Shown here in pieces: positions 7,040-14,230 of a stretch of 14,230 nt of DNA. A program made the translations under genes and the position numbers. Position 1 is the first letter of the stretch. Every line of letters begins with the position of its first letter. The stretch is from an uncultured Erysipelotrichaceae bacterium (GTDB lineage Bacteria > Bacillota_I > Bacilli_A > Erysipelotrichales > Erysipelotrichaceae), in the NCBI GenBank assembly GCA_910586285.1, contig CAJUGR010000043.1:1-14230 (forward strand), in the 5' to 3' direction. The notes under the pieces were generated by a model, which made no database searches, was not told where the DNA came from, and was given only the letters and a program-made list of their open reading frames with translations.

Positions 7040-7052
7040 GAATGGTATCCTC

Positions 7053-8705
7053 TTATGAGCAACGAGCGAAATCAAATAGGTATTGAATATGCGCCGGATC
7101 GGGATCGATATAAATGGTTTTATAATGATTCATGGATACAAAGCTGCCCTTTGTTTTCGGGATTTTTTTGAGTTGTTTAATGGGGCAATAATTGACGGGA
7201 ACACTGGAGGAATGGCGACCGCCGGAATACCATGCGGCCAACATTGCCGCATCGCGCAATAATGTTTCATCAGGCTCCGGGCCACTGATGATGACATGAG
7301 CCCCATGCAGATCTTTCACATGAAGCCATAAGTCCTCTTTGCGTGCTAATTTCCATGTGACATAATCATTTTGAAGATTATTTTTGCCCACATAAACTTT
7401 ATTTTCACCAAAGCGGAAGCATTCATAATGCGGATGGTCTGCTTGCTTTTTCTTGCGTTGGCGTCCTTTGTTTTCTTTCATGTATCGTTGTCGTATCAAT
7501 TCCTCACGAATTTCCGCCGCATCAGCGATAGAGGCCTGTTCGAGTTGGATCTGCATTGCCTCAAAATAATGGATTTCTTTCTTACACAAGACGATTTGTT
7601 CCTGAAGGTATTCCTGTGCCCGCTTTGCCTTATGGTATTTTTGATAAAATTTATTGGCATTCTGTTTGATATCAAAGCGCATATCCAAGGGAATAGATAC
7701 CATGGATTCATCATAGAAGGAAGGCAAGGTAACAAGCGGCTCGCGGGATATTGATCCCATATACGCAAATAAGAGATCGCCGTATTCTCGATATTTTTCA
7801 CAATCCAATGCCTCACTCATACTCTCTTGTAGCTTTGGCAGTTTACTTTGATTGCGATGAAGTTCTTGTTTTACCACTTTGTACAAATCACCGGTTTGTT
7901 GTTTGATTCGTACCTTTTCTTCTTTTTCGTGATAGAGAATGTCCAATCCTTTCATGAGCGGATAGCTGCGCCATGTGGAGGATAAATGAGTTAACGGTAA
8001 AATGTGAAATGCCATTTTCGTTGCAAGATCGCTGATATAAATGTCTTCGGAAGTATCTAATTGCCGCATAATATCCAAAAGGGTTTCGCCATGATGTATG
8101 CGATATTGAACCTCATCGGATAATAGCGGAGAAAAACCATGCAGCTGCTTGGTGAGGGAAATTTGCGGATCAATATGATCACAGTGAAAGGGATCTGCCT
8201 TGTACAGATGGGGGTTCGGCAATACGTAACAGGCTCCCGGGTGTATGGTACGTTTGTTGTTTTCAAAGGGAGGAATGCGTTTTAAAGCATCGATGATTTT
8301 CCCATCATCACCGACAAAGACCAAGTTGGCATACTTACCCATGCATTCAAAATACAAATGCTTATGATGAATATCACCCAGTTCATCCCGTGCTTCGATT
8401 TCCAAATGTAAAATGCGGTCCAAACCCTCTTGTTCCAACTTGCGAATGATGCCGCCATCCAACTGTTTGCGCAACAGCATGACAAAATTACCCGGTGCAT
8501 CTAAGGTGGTATATTGCAGTTCGGTAATGTTGATGCGATTATAAACGCTGTGGGTGGATATCAATAGCTTTTTTGTTCCCTCATGGGTACGCAACTGCAT
8601 TAATATTTCCGTGTCGGACAGCTGTTGGATTTTGTTTATTTTGGCCGGCAACAGTGTAACCAGCTGTTTCGTGATTTGTCGTAAAACGATCCCGTCAATT
8701 GCCAT
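7053..8705 (-). CDS. rqcH: NFACT-family protein (RqcH/Rqc2 type)
   Basis: This family binds 60S/50S ribosomal subunits carrying stalled peptidyl-tRNA and recruits tRNA-Ala to add C-terminal alanine tails for degradation (ribosome-associated quality control). Older annotations call it a fibronectin-binding protein. The 550-residue product starts MAIDGIVLRQI, typical of NFACT-N, and carries the conserved Asp96-Arg97 pair in EQEGLDRILHLE, equivalent to the functional DR motif of B. subtilis RqcH. A coiled-coil region lies around 270-420. The NFACT-R (DUF814) domain follows, with GKNNLQNDYVTWKLARKEDL and the LWLHVKDLHGAHVII segment. The length matches the family. An AGAGGTGA ribosome binding site lies about 6 bases before the ATG, and the gene has its own promoter. 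Confidence 0.95.
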   Translation of the reverse strand: MAIDGIVLRQITKQLVTLLPAKINKIQQLSDTEILMQLRTHEGTKKLLISTHSVYNRINITELQYTTLDAPGNFVMLLRKQLDGGIIRKLEQEGLDRILHLEIEARDELGDIHHKHLYFECMGKYANLVFVGDDGKIIDALKRIPPFENNKRTIHPGACYVLPNPHLYKADPFHCDHIDPQISLTKQLHGFSPLLSDEVQYRIHHGETLLDIMRQLDTSEDIYISDLATKMAFHILPLTHLSSTWRSYPLMKGLDILYHEKEEKVRIKQQTGDLYKVVKQELHRNQSKLPKLQESMSEALDCEKYREYGDLLFAYMGSISREPLVTLPSFYDESMVSIPLDMRFDIKQNANKFYQKYHKAKRAQEYLQEQIVLCKKEIHYFEAMQIQLEQASIADAAEIREELIRQRYMKENKGRQRKKKQADHPHYECFRFGENKVYVGKNNLQNDYVTWKLARKEDLWLHVKDLHGAHVIISGPEPDETLLRDAAMLAAWYSGGRHSSSVPVNYCPIKQLKKIPKTKGSFVSMNHYKTIYIDPDPAHIQYLFDFARCS

Positions 8706-8729
8706 ATTGCTTCACCTCTGACGTGGGTT

Positions 8730-8758
8730 ATTATATCATATTTTCAAAAGGGTGGCGA
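8730..8758 (-). promoter_or_regulatory. Promoter of the NFACT gene (extended -10)
   Basis: On the - strand, TGATATAAT provides a perfect -10 (8735-8730) with the extended TG. TCGCCA (8758-8753) stands 17 bases upstream as a weak -35 (4 of 6 match). The leader before the coding start is about 18 bases. Confidence 0.65.
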
Positions 8759-9011
8759 TTGTCTGTTGAAGGGATTCACGATGTATCAAAATCTGATTAC
8801 ATCCTTCTCATTTTTTAGTGCTGTTTTGTCGAGCTTTTGTGCTTGCCTGGGGAATGTGTGTGTTGATGGTGAAGATGGGAATACGCACAGTGATTGGTAA
8901 CGGTAATTTTGTAAATATCCATAAGATGAATTCCGATGACCACGAATCGCGGATAAACTTATTTTTTTACTACACGATTTTATAAATGTTGTAAATATTT
9001 TCAAAACTCGT
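8759..9011. other. Intergenic region between NFACT and gmk, no supported gene
   Basis: This gap separates two divergent genes. Beyond the two flanking promoters I see no RNA gene, riboswitch or convincing protein. A - strand frame (8786-9004) encodes a composition with no domain or ribosome binding site. A + strand frame of 39 codons (8781-8900) has a GAAGGG at a suitable distance and a hydrophobic first half, but it is otherwise unsupported. The right part (about 8940-9005) is AT-rich. Confidence 0.5.
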
Positions 9012-9040
9012 TTGACAAGTTATGGCATGCCTAGTAAAAT
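9012..9040 (+). promoter_or_regulatory. gmk promoter (consensus sigma-A type)
   Basis: A perfect TTGACA (9012-9017) and TAAAAT (9035-9040) are 17 bases apart. Transcription should begin near 9047, about 20 bases before the gmk ATG; the leader holds an AAAGGGTG ribosome binding site. An AT-rich stretch directly upstream could act as an UP element. Confidence 0.8.
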
Positions 9041-9065
9041 GTAGGAAAGAAAAGGGTGCATACAT

Positions 9066-9644
9066 ATGAACAAAGGGTTGTTGATTATTATCAGTGGTCC
9101 CAGCGGGGTCGGAAAAGGAACCATTCGCAGTTTTTTAATGAATGATGAGTTATTAAAGCTTGTTTATTCTATATCAATGACAACGCGGACACCGCGTGAA
9201 GGAGAGGTAAACGGAAAAGACTATATCTTTACGAGTAAGGAAAAGTTTGAACAGGCGATCGGACAAGGAGAATTGCTGGAATGGGCAGAATTTGTCGGCA
9301 ACTATTACGGCACGCCGTTATCGGTGGTAGAGGACTTGCGTAATCAAGGGAAAAACGTTCTTTTGGAAATCGAAGTACAGGGCGCAATGCAGGTGCGGGA
9401 GAAATGTCCGGATGCGCTTTCGATCTTTATCATACCACCGAATATGGAAGAATTGGAAAAACGAATTCGCGGTCGTCACAGCGAGGCAGAAGAGATCGTT
9501 CAACAGCGCTTGGCCAAAGCTGCCGGTGAAATGAAAATGATCAAAGATTATAAATATGTCGTATGTAACGACGATCCGCAGCTTGCGGCAGATATGATTG
9601 CGTTAATCATAAAACGGCATATGCTAAACGATATACAGGAATGA
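9066..9644 (+). CDS. gmk: Guanylate kinase
   Basis: Gmk phosphorylates GMP to GDP with ATP in the cytoplasm, an essential purine nucleotide step. The 192-residue product opens with the P-loop GPSGVGKGT (about residues 11-19). It has the GMP-binding segment SMTTRTPREGEVNGKDYIF, the GELLEWAEFVGNYYGTP segment, and the lid Arg residues in EKRIRGRHSE. Length and motifs are normal. The gene has its own consensus promoter and is followed at once by a terminator, so it is probably a single-gene unit. The rpoZ (RNA polymerase omega) and coaBC genes that often follow gmk in Bacillota are absent here. Confidence 0.97.
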   Translation: MNKGLLIIISGPSGVGKGTIRSFLMNDELLKLVYSISMTTRTPREGEVNGKDYIFTSKEKFEQAIGQGELLEWAEFVGNYYGTPLSVVEDLRNQGKNVLLEIEVQGAMQVREKCPDALSIFIIPPNMEELEKRIRGRHSEAEEIVQQRLAKAAGEMKMIKDYKYVVCNDDPQLAADMIALIIKRHMLNDIQE

Positions 9645-9646
9645 TG

Positions 9647-9676
9647 AGCAGGAGCGGTTGCTTCTGTTTTTTATTT
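9647..9676 (+). terminator. gmk terminator
   Basis: AGCAGGAGC (9647-9655) pairs with GCTTCTGTT (9660-9668) including two G-U pairs, with a GGTT loop, followed by a T-rich tract (9667-9675). It lies 2 bases after the gmk stop codon. Confidence 0.8.
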
Positions 9677-9697
9677 GAAACAGACAATGATTGTTTC
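9677..9697. repeat. Imperfect palindrome upstream of priA
   Basis: GAAACA at 9677-9682 and its complement TGTTTC at 9692-9697 frame a 21-base palindrome in which 8 of 10 pairs match. It lies just upstream of the priA promoter and could be an operator, or it may be a chance palindrome. Confidence 0.3.
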
Positions 9698-9709
9698 TGA
9701 TGAAAACGG

Positions 9710-9739
9710 ATGAAAAGATCGCTTGCTTTATGATAAAAT
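9710..9739 (+). promoter_or_regulatory. priA promoter (extended -10)
   Basis: TGATAAAAT gives an extended -10 (TAAAAT at 9734-9739). ATGAAA at 9710-9715 is a weak -35 at 18 bases. It is followed by a short leader with AAGAAGGAAAG before the priA ATG, and probably drives priA, the PAP2 gene and rsmB. Confidence 0.6.
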
Positions 9740-9764
9740 ATAGATATCGGAAAGAAGGAAAGCC

Positions 9765-11939
9765 ATGCGAATTGCTTATGTTTATATCGAACATCCGATT
9801 ATGGAATTGGATCGTGCGTTTACTTATCGCTGCGATGGCTTTTCATTATGTCGGGGAGTACGGGTTCGCGTACCGTTTGGTAAAAAGAATACACCGTTGA
9901 TCGGTTTTGTGGAACGGATAGGGGAAATGAGTGAAACGGATATTGACATAGCGGCGTATGAACTCAAATCCATTCTGGAAGTGATAGATGAAGAGCCGTT
10001 AATTAACGAGGAATTGTTTGCGTTGGCAAAGTGGATGGCCAAGACGTGTGTAGCACCGTTAATCAGCTGTTTTCAGGTTATGCTGCCAAGCAAATTGAAA
10101 CCGAAACGGACGATGGGAACGTGTAAACAGGAAACATGGGTGGTGTATGATCATACCCCCGATCAAATGACCAAGCGTCAAACAGAGGTCTGCCAGATCA
10201 TGGAAGTACGTAAAGAGATGCTGCGCAGTGTATTTTATCAGGAATTTAAAAGTGTCGGAAAGCGGTTGATCGAAGCGGGAGCGTTACGCATTGAACAACG
10301 TGATGCAACGGCTTCCCTGAAAGAGGGAAAGGAAAAAGAAGCACCGTTGCCGTTGACGACAACCCAACAGGCAGCATTGGCTGCGATGATGCAGGGAGAT
10401 TTGGAACAAGTGATTCTGTTACATGGTGTGACCGGTTCCGGTAAAAGCGAAGTGTTTTTACAACTGGCACAGAAGGTATTGGATCAGGGGCGGCAAGTAT
10501 TGATATTGGTTCCGGAGATTTCTTTGACACCACAGATGATGGAGCGGGTGGAACGCCGCTTTCAAGGGCAGGCAGCTATTTATCACAGCGGTCTGAATGC
10601 GCAGGAAAAATACGAGCAGTATATGCTGGTGAAACAGCACCGGGTTTCCGTAGTCGTGGGAACGCGCAGTGCAGTGTTTATGCCCTTTGATGCGTTGGGA
10701 TTGATCGTCATGGATGAGGAACACGATACCAGCTACAAGCAAGATGCCGCACCGCGTTATCATTGCCGTGATGTGGCGGCTTTTCGCGCTCACCATCATC
10801 ACTGTCCGTTAATATTGGCCAGCGCCACGCCAAGTTTGGAATCGTATGCCCGTGCCTATAAAGGAGTTTATCGCTTGGTGGAGATGCCGGAGCGGATCAA
10901 TGATTGTTTGCCTAAGGTGCGCGTTATCGCCATGAAACAGGCATTGGCCAAGGGGGATAATTATCTGCTGTCAAAGGAGTTGGAACAGGCGGTGGAAAAA
11001 CGGCTTGAACGTCATGAACAAGTCATTCTGTTATTGAATCGCCGAGGCTATACACCGATCCTGCGCTGTATTGAATGCGGTTATGTACAAATGTGTCCCC
11101 ATTGTGATATGGCGATGAATTATCATAAAGATGAAAAAGTATTGAAATGTCATACGTGTGGGGCAGTGATGGCCTTGCCGAGCGAATGTCCTCAGTGCCA
11201 TAAGCGTGCTTGGCGCTATTTGGGCATGGGAACTCAGCGCTTGGAGGAATACGTTGTCCGCCGTTTTCCGCAGGCTCGTATTCTGAGGATGGATGCCGAT
11301 ACGACAGCGCGTAAATTCGCACATGAAGCGTTGTTGGCAAAATTTCGTCGTCAGGAGGCCGATATCCTTTTGGGCACCCAAATGATTGCGAAAGGATTGG
11401 ATTTTGAAAATGTAACGTTGGTTGGCATCTTAAACGGAGATGCACTGCTCAATCGCAATGACTATCGCAGTGCCGAATTGACTTATGATTTGTTGGAACA
11501 GGCCGCCGGCCGCAGCGGGCGTCATAATAAGGCGGGTGAGGTCATCATACAGGCGTACGATACGACGCATTATGCGATTCAATGTGCAGCGCATCATGAT
11601 TATCGCAGCTTTTTTGCGCAGGAGATGCAGTATCGTCATTTAGCCGGATATCCGCCTTATGCCTATCTTGCCAGTATGGTTTTTCGCCATAAACAAGAAG
11701 AAACAGCGATGGCATGCGCAACGGCAACCATGGCACAGTTGGCACAACAGCCGGCCGTTCGCATTTTGGGCCCCGGCTCTTTGGGAAAGATCCGTGATGA
11801 ATATCGTGTTCGCATTTTGTTAAAGGGGAAAGATTCATTAAAACTAAATGAATTGGTATGGGATGTGTATCACCGCCATCTTGCGGATCATCAAAAAGTG
11901 GCAATGGAAATTGACTTACAGCCACTGATTTTGGAGTGA
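9765..11939 (+). CDS. priA: Primosomal protein N' (PriA replication restart helicase)
   Basis: PriA recognises abandoned replication forks, unwinds DNA 3' to 5' and reloads the replisome. The 724-residue product has the N-terminal 3'-end-binding domain (YVYIEHPIMELDRAFTY, then VRVRVPFGKK), a Walker A motif GVTGSGKSE (about 221-229), a DEEH box (about 316-319, in VMDEEHDTSYKQDAAPRYH), and eight zinc-binding cysteines in four CxxC pairs (about 434-481: CIEC, CPHC, CHTC, CPQC). Next come helicase motif V/VI segments GTQMIAKGLDFENVTLVG and EQAAGRSGR, and the C-terminal LAGYPPYAYLASMVF segment. The length is near the usual 730-800. The gene leads a tight cluster: the PAP2 gene begins 3 bases after its stop. 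Confidence 0.97.
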   Translation: MRIAYVYIEHPIMELDRAFTYRCDGFSLCRGVRVRVPFGKKNTPLIGFVERIGEMSETDIDIAAYELKSILEVIDEEPLINEELFALAKWMAKTCVAPLISCFQVMLPSKLKPKRTMGTCKQETWVVYDHTPDQMTKRQTEVCQIMEVRKEMLRSVFYQEFKSVGKRLIEAGALRIEQRDATASLKEGKEKEAPLPLTTTQQAALAAMMQGDLEQVILLHGVTGSGKSEVFLQLAQKVLDQGRQVLILVPEISLTPQMMERVERRFQGQAAIYHSGLNAQEKYEQYMLVKQHRVSVVVGTRSAVFMPFDALGLIVMDEEHDTSYKQDAAPRYHCRDVAAFRAHHHHCPLILASATPSLESYARAYKGVYRLVEMPERINDCLPKVRVIAMKQALAKGDNYLLSKELEQAVEKRLERHEQVILLLNRRGYTPILRCIECGYVQMCPHCDMAMNYHKDEKVLKCHTCGAVMALPSECPQCHKRAWRYLGMGTQRLEEYVVRRFPQARILRMDADTTARKFAHEALLAKFRRQEADILLGTQMIAKGLDFENVTLVGILNGDALLNRNDYRSAELTYDLLEQAAGRSGRHNKAGEVIIQAYDTTHYAIQCAAHHDYRSFFAQEMQYRHLAGYPPYAYLASMVFRHKQEETAMACATATMAQLAQQPAVRILGPGSLGKIRDEYRVRILLKGKDSLKLNELVWDVYHRHLADHQKVAMEIDLQPLILE

Positions 11940-11942
11940 ATT

Positions 11943-12731
11943 ATGAAAAAATATCAATGGTGTATCCCCTATCTGGCAGTCGTTTTGGGAATGTTCATAG
12001 CGACAAAGTACGATTTAACTTTAGCTCGATGGTTCTATCATCCCAATCAGCCTCTCGGCATTTTCTTTGAACGTATTGCGTTATTGCCGATAGAGTTTAT
12101 GATTCCGATCTGTTTTTTCGGCTTGTTTCAAAGAAATCAACATGTCGTGAATGGAGCGGGCTTTGTGATCAGTACACTGATTATCTTATTTGATGTGTTC
12201 AAGTACTGGTTTCCTATGCATGAAGTATGGTGGAATGTTTTGCCTGTCTTCCTTTTGGTAATCGTACTTTTTTATCGTTTGCTTCATCGTATTCCGATGA
12301 CGCTTTGGGACAAGCATGAACAATTCTTGCGTTTTTATCTTACGGTTGCGCTGTTAACCTTGGCGCTGACTTTCGGGTTCAAATCGTTATGGGGTCGAGT
12401 GCGATTTCGGGAAATGGCAGGGGATGATTCATCCTTTACGCCCTGGTATGTCGTAAACGGTTATAACAACCATCATAGCTTTCCCAGCGCGCATACCGCG
12501 ATGATGAGTTTGATTTTGTGCCGTCATATGGGTTTAAAAATGACAACAGTGAAACAAAAGGCCGTTGATGGTGTGCTTGTGTTGGCGATGATGGTCACAA
12601 GGATGATGATGGGGGCTCACTTTTTTAGTGATGTGCTTATAGGGTTTACTATCACGTATACATTGATTCTTTTGATTGACAAAATGATGTATGGGAGTGA
12701 TCGATATGGAACAACGCGTTATCACATATGA
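11943..12731 (+). CDS. PAP2-family membrane phosphatase
   Basis: A 262-residue polytopic membrane protein with the three PAP2 phosphatase motifs: K147-x6-R154 (followed by Phe155 where Pro is classic), P181-S-A-H184 and R220-x5-H226-x3-D230. His184 and His226 would be the catalytic pair acting on a lipid phosphate such as undecaprenyl pyrophosphate or a phosphatidic acid; the substrate cannot be told from sequence. About five or six hydrophobic segments are visible. The ATG is 3 bases after the priA stop, and its 3' end overlaps the start of rsmB by 26 bases, so it is co-transcribed. Finding it between priA and rsmB is unusual, since def and fmt commonly lie there in Bacillota. Confidence 0.9.
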   Translation: MKKYQWCIPYLAVVLGMFIATKYDLTLARWFYHPNQPLGIFFERIALLPIEFMIPICFFGLFQRNQHVVNGAGFVISTLIILFDVFKYWFPMHEVWWNVLPVFLLVIVLFYRLLHRIPMTLWDKHEQFLRFYLTVALLTLALTFGFKSLWGRVRFREMAGDDSSFTPWYVVNGYNNHHSFPSAHTAMMSLILCRHMGLKMTTVKQKAVDGVLVLAMMVTRMMMGAHFFSDVLIGFTITYTLILLIDKMMYGSDRYGTTRYHI

Positions 12732-13947
12732 ATGTTTAAAAGCGGTGATGATAGATAAACAATACAGTAATTTGGTGCTTCGCCGTATATTAAAAACAGT
12801 AGAGACACAAAAGCGTCCAAAGATTACCCGGGTGGTTTATGGTACTTTGGAGAATTTTCGCTATGTCCGTTGGCAGTGGGAGGCCTTTGTATCACGACTG
12901 CCAAAGCCGGAGATTTGCGTGCTTTTGGATATGGCGGTGTATGAACTGTTGTGGATGAATGAAAAGCCTTATGCGCTGTTAAATGAGAGCGTGGAATTGG
13001 CTAAGCGCTATGTTCCTTCGGCGGCTAAAATGGTCAATGCATTGTTGCGACGGGTGAACGAACAGGGAATGCGTCCGCTGCCCGCAGATCCTGAGGAAGC
13101 ATTGGCGCTGGAAACATCACATCCGCTGTGGTTGTATCGGATGTGGAAGGCACAGTATGGACAAACAATCGCCGAGCAGCTTTGTCATGATACGAGGCGA
13201 GTACGCAAGCATGCCGGACGGGTGAATACATGTAAGCTGTCACGCGCTGAATTGTTGGCACAGGATTCACATTTTTCACCAAGTGTGATAGGTGACGATG
13301 CCGTCATTTATGATTATGGCAATATTGCGGATACATCGTGGTATCAAAGCGGCTGTTTGGCGATTCAAGATGAAGCCAGTCAGATGATCGCTCCATTATT
13401 GAATCCTCAGCCGGGACAGCGAATTTTGGATGTATGCAGCGCACCGGGAACCAAGACTACGCATATGGCACAGCTGATGAAAGATCAGGGTGAAATTATT
13501 GCTTTGGACATTCACGAACATCGCACGGCATTGATCGCACAGGGCGCACGCCGATTGGGATTGTCTTGTATTCATGCACGATGTATGGATGCGACTCATT
13601 TGGAAGGCTTGGAAAAAGCATCTTTTGATGGTGTGCTTTGTGATGTACCATGCAGCGGCTATGGTACTCTTTCTCGTAAAAGTGATATTAAATATCATAT
13701 GCAAAGCAGTGATATGGATACGCTGATTCCTTTACAGGCAGCCATATTACGGCAGGCATCCGTTATGGTCAGGCCCGGCGGAGTGTTGGTATACAGTACT
13801 TGCACCTTGAATAAAAAAGAAAATGAAAAGCAGATTGATGCCTTTCTTCAGGAACATGACGAGTTTGAAAAGCTTACCGAACGAACCGTTTTTCCCTTTG
13901 AGTATGAAAGTGATGGCTTTTATATGGTGAAATGTAAGCGTAAGTGA
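12706..13947 (+). CDS. rsmB: 16S rRNA (cytosine-967-C5)-methyltransferase RsmB
   Basis: RsmB methylates C967 (E. coli numbering) of 16S rRNA using S-adenosylmethionine. The product, 413 residues from the ATG at 12706, has an N-terminal NusB-like RNA-binding domain (about 1-135) and a Rossmann methyltransferase domain. The latter has the SAM-binding loop DVCSAPGTKTTHMAQL (about 240-255), the motif DVPCSGYGTLSRKSD (Cys near 314), and STCTLNKKENE, holding the catalytic Cys near 365. I chose 12706 over the in-frame ATG at 12691 because GGGAGTGA (12693-12700) sits at the right distance before 12706. The first 26 bases overlap the PAP2 gene. It is slightly shorter than many homologues (about 430-450) but complete in motifs. 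Confidence 0.95.
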   Translation: MEQRVITYECLKAVMIDKQYSNLVLRRILKTVETQKRPKITRVVYGTLENFRYVRWQWEAFVSRLPKPEICVLLDMAVYELLWMNEKPYALLNESVELAKRYVPSAAKMVNALLRRVNEQGMRPLPADPEEALALETSHPLWLYRMWKAQYGQTIAEQLCHDTRRVRKHAGRVNTCKLSRAELLAQDSHFSPSVIGDDAVIYDYGNIADTSWYQSGCLAIQDEASQMIAPLLNPQPGQRILDVCSAPGTKTTHMAQLMKDQGEIIALDIHEHRTALIAQGARRLGLSCIHARCMDATHLEGLEKASFDGVLCDVPCSGYGTLSRKSDIKYHMQSSDMDTLIPLQAAILRQASVMVRPGGVLVYSTCTLNKKENEKQIDAFLQEHDEFEKLTERTVFPFEYESDGFYMVKCKRK

Positions 13948-13996
13948 TTACAATATGATAGATGATTGATGTTTAAATAATTATGATGATAATCCC

Positions 13997-14026
13997 CAAA
14001 AAATAAAGGAAAATGATTTCCCCCTT
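13997..14026 (-). terminator. Terminator-like hairpin for a leftward gene
   Basis: Read on the - strand, GGAAA-TCAT-TTTCC (14021-14008) is followed by TTTATTTTTT. The flanking AAAGG and CCTTT can extend the stem around a GGG bulge. On the + strand it lacks a T tract, so it is a poor terminator for rsmB. It suggests a transcript arriving from the right. Confidence 0.45.
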
Positions 14027-14230
14027 TCTCTCACTTGGACGTTTTATGGTTGACAGTTACATTTTATACTTCAGAGACATAACATCACGCAGTCTGTCAT
14101 GTTTTGAATATTGCAAATAATATTTTGTATATGCCTATAACCAAAAGCAAGCTTGAATTTACCAGCAAAACAATGTACAAGTCTTTTACAAAATACCATA
14201 CTACCCATAATGGAATACCTACCATATAGG
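14027..14230. other. AT-rich tail, no confident gene; possible leftward gene from the right edge
   Basis: No motif-bearing product is visible. Two - strand frames are open from the right edge. One stops at 14097-14099 after 43 very hydrophobic residues (two membrane-helix-like runs, VGIPLWVVWYFV and YIVLLVNSSLLLVIGIYKIL). The other stops at 14071-14073 after 52 mixed residues containing several Cys. With the - strand terminator-like hairpin just beyond, one of them may be the 3' end of a gene or mobile element outside the window. I cannot choose between them. Confidence 0.3.

Noticed and set aside
7371..7754. A 127-codon + strand frame inside the NFACT gene
   Set aside because: It is antisense to the well-supported NFACT-R coding region and has the Phe/Leu-rich composition typical of a shadow frame.
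8786..9004. A 72-codon - strand frame in the NFACT-gmk gap
   Set aside because: No ribosome binding site, no recognisable domain, unlikely composition, and it overlaps the region just upstream of the gmk promoter.
10246..11445. Several long - strand frames within priA
   Set aside because: All are antisense to clear PriA motifs (Walker A, DEEH and zinc cysteines) and show no domain of their own.
12691..12705. ATG at 12691 as the rsmB start
   Set aside because: The best ribosome binding site lies between it and the ATG at 12706, and no upstream site serves 12691 well.
14050..14070. Promoter TTGACA / TATACT after rsmB
   Set aside because: The hexamers are only 9 bases apart, and nothing resembling a -10 stands at 17 bases.
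1..14230. CRISPR array, tRNA or rRNA genes, phage or toxin-antitoxin modules
   Set aside because: No regularly spaced repeats, cloverleaf-like segments, rRNA stretches or corresponding protein motifs were seen in the window.

Overview
The window looks like a low-to-moderate-GC Bacillota (Firmicutes) chromosome, most likely from the Erysipelotrichia or close relatives. This is inferred from an Rnf operon in C-D-G-E-A-B order, strong AGGAGG-type ribosome binding sites, sigma-A-like promoters, and the housekeeping order NFACT / gmk - priA - rsmB. The taxonomic call is an inference, not a search result.

Region 1 (1-5045): an Rnf electron-transport operon on the + strand, truncated at its 5' end by the window edge: rnfC (partial), rnfD, rnfG, rnfE, rnfA, a 53-codon Cys-rich small membrane protein, and rnfB, closed by a hairpin terminator. 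Rnf couples electron flow between ferredoxin and NAD to ion movement across the membrane. Three things are unusual here. RnfD carries an extra transmembrane helix plus a complete C-terminal FMN-binding (RnfG-like) domain with its own flavinylation motif. RnfB is only 105 residues and lacks the usual ferredoxin domains. A tiny Cys-rich membrane protein is translationally coupled between rnfA and rnfB. Together they suggest a rearranged Rnf electron path.

Region 2 (5034-6991): a divergent pair, an AraC-family regulator on the - strand and asnA (ammonia-dependent asparagine synthetase) on the + strand. They share an intergenic region with back-to-back promoters and a perfect 12-bp-arm inverted repeat at the asnA promoter. 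asnA ends in a bidirectional terminator shared with the convergent NFACT gene.

Region 3 (7053-13947): information-processing genes. The NFACT protein (RqcH/Rqc2 type, ribosome-associated quality control) is on the - strand. Facing away from it on the + strand are gmk (guanylate kinase, with its own promoter and terminator), priA (replication restart helicase), a PAP2-family membrane phosphatase and rsmB (16S rRNA m5C methyltransferase). The last three form a tight operon, with PAP2 and rsmB overlapping.

Region 4 (13948-14230): an AT-rich tail with no confident gene. A terminator-like hairpin reads on the - strand, and open - strand frames run in from the right edge, so a leftward gene or element probably lies just outside the window.
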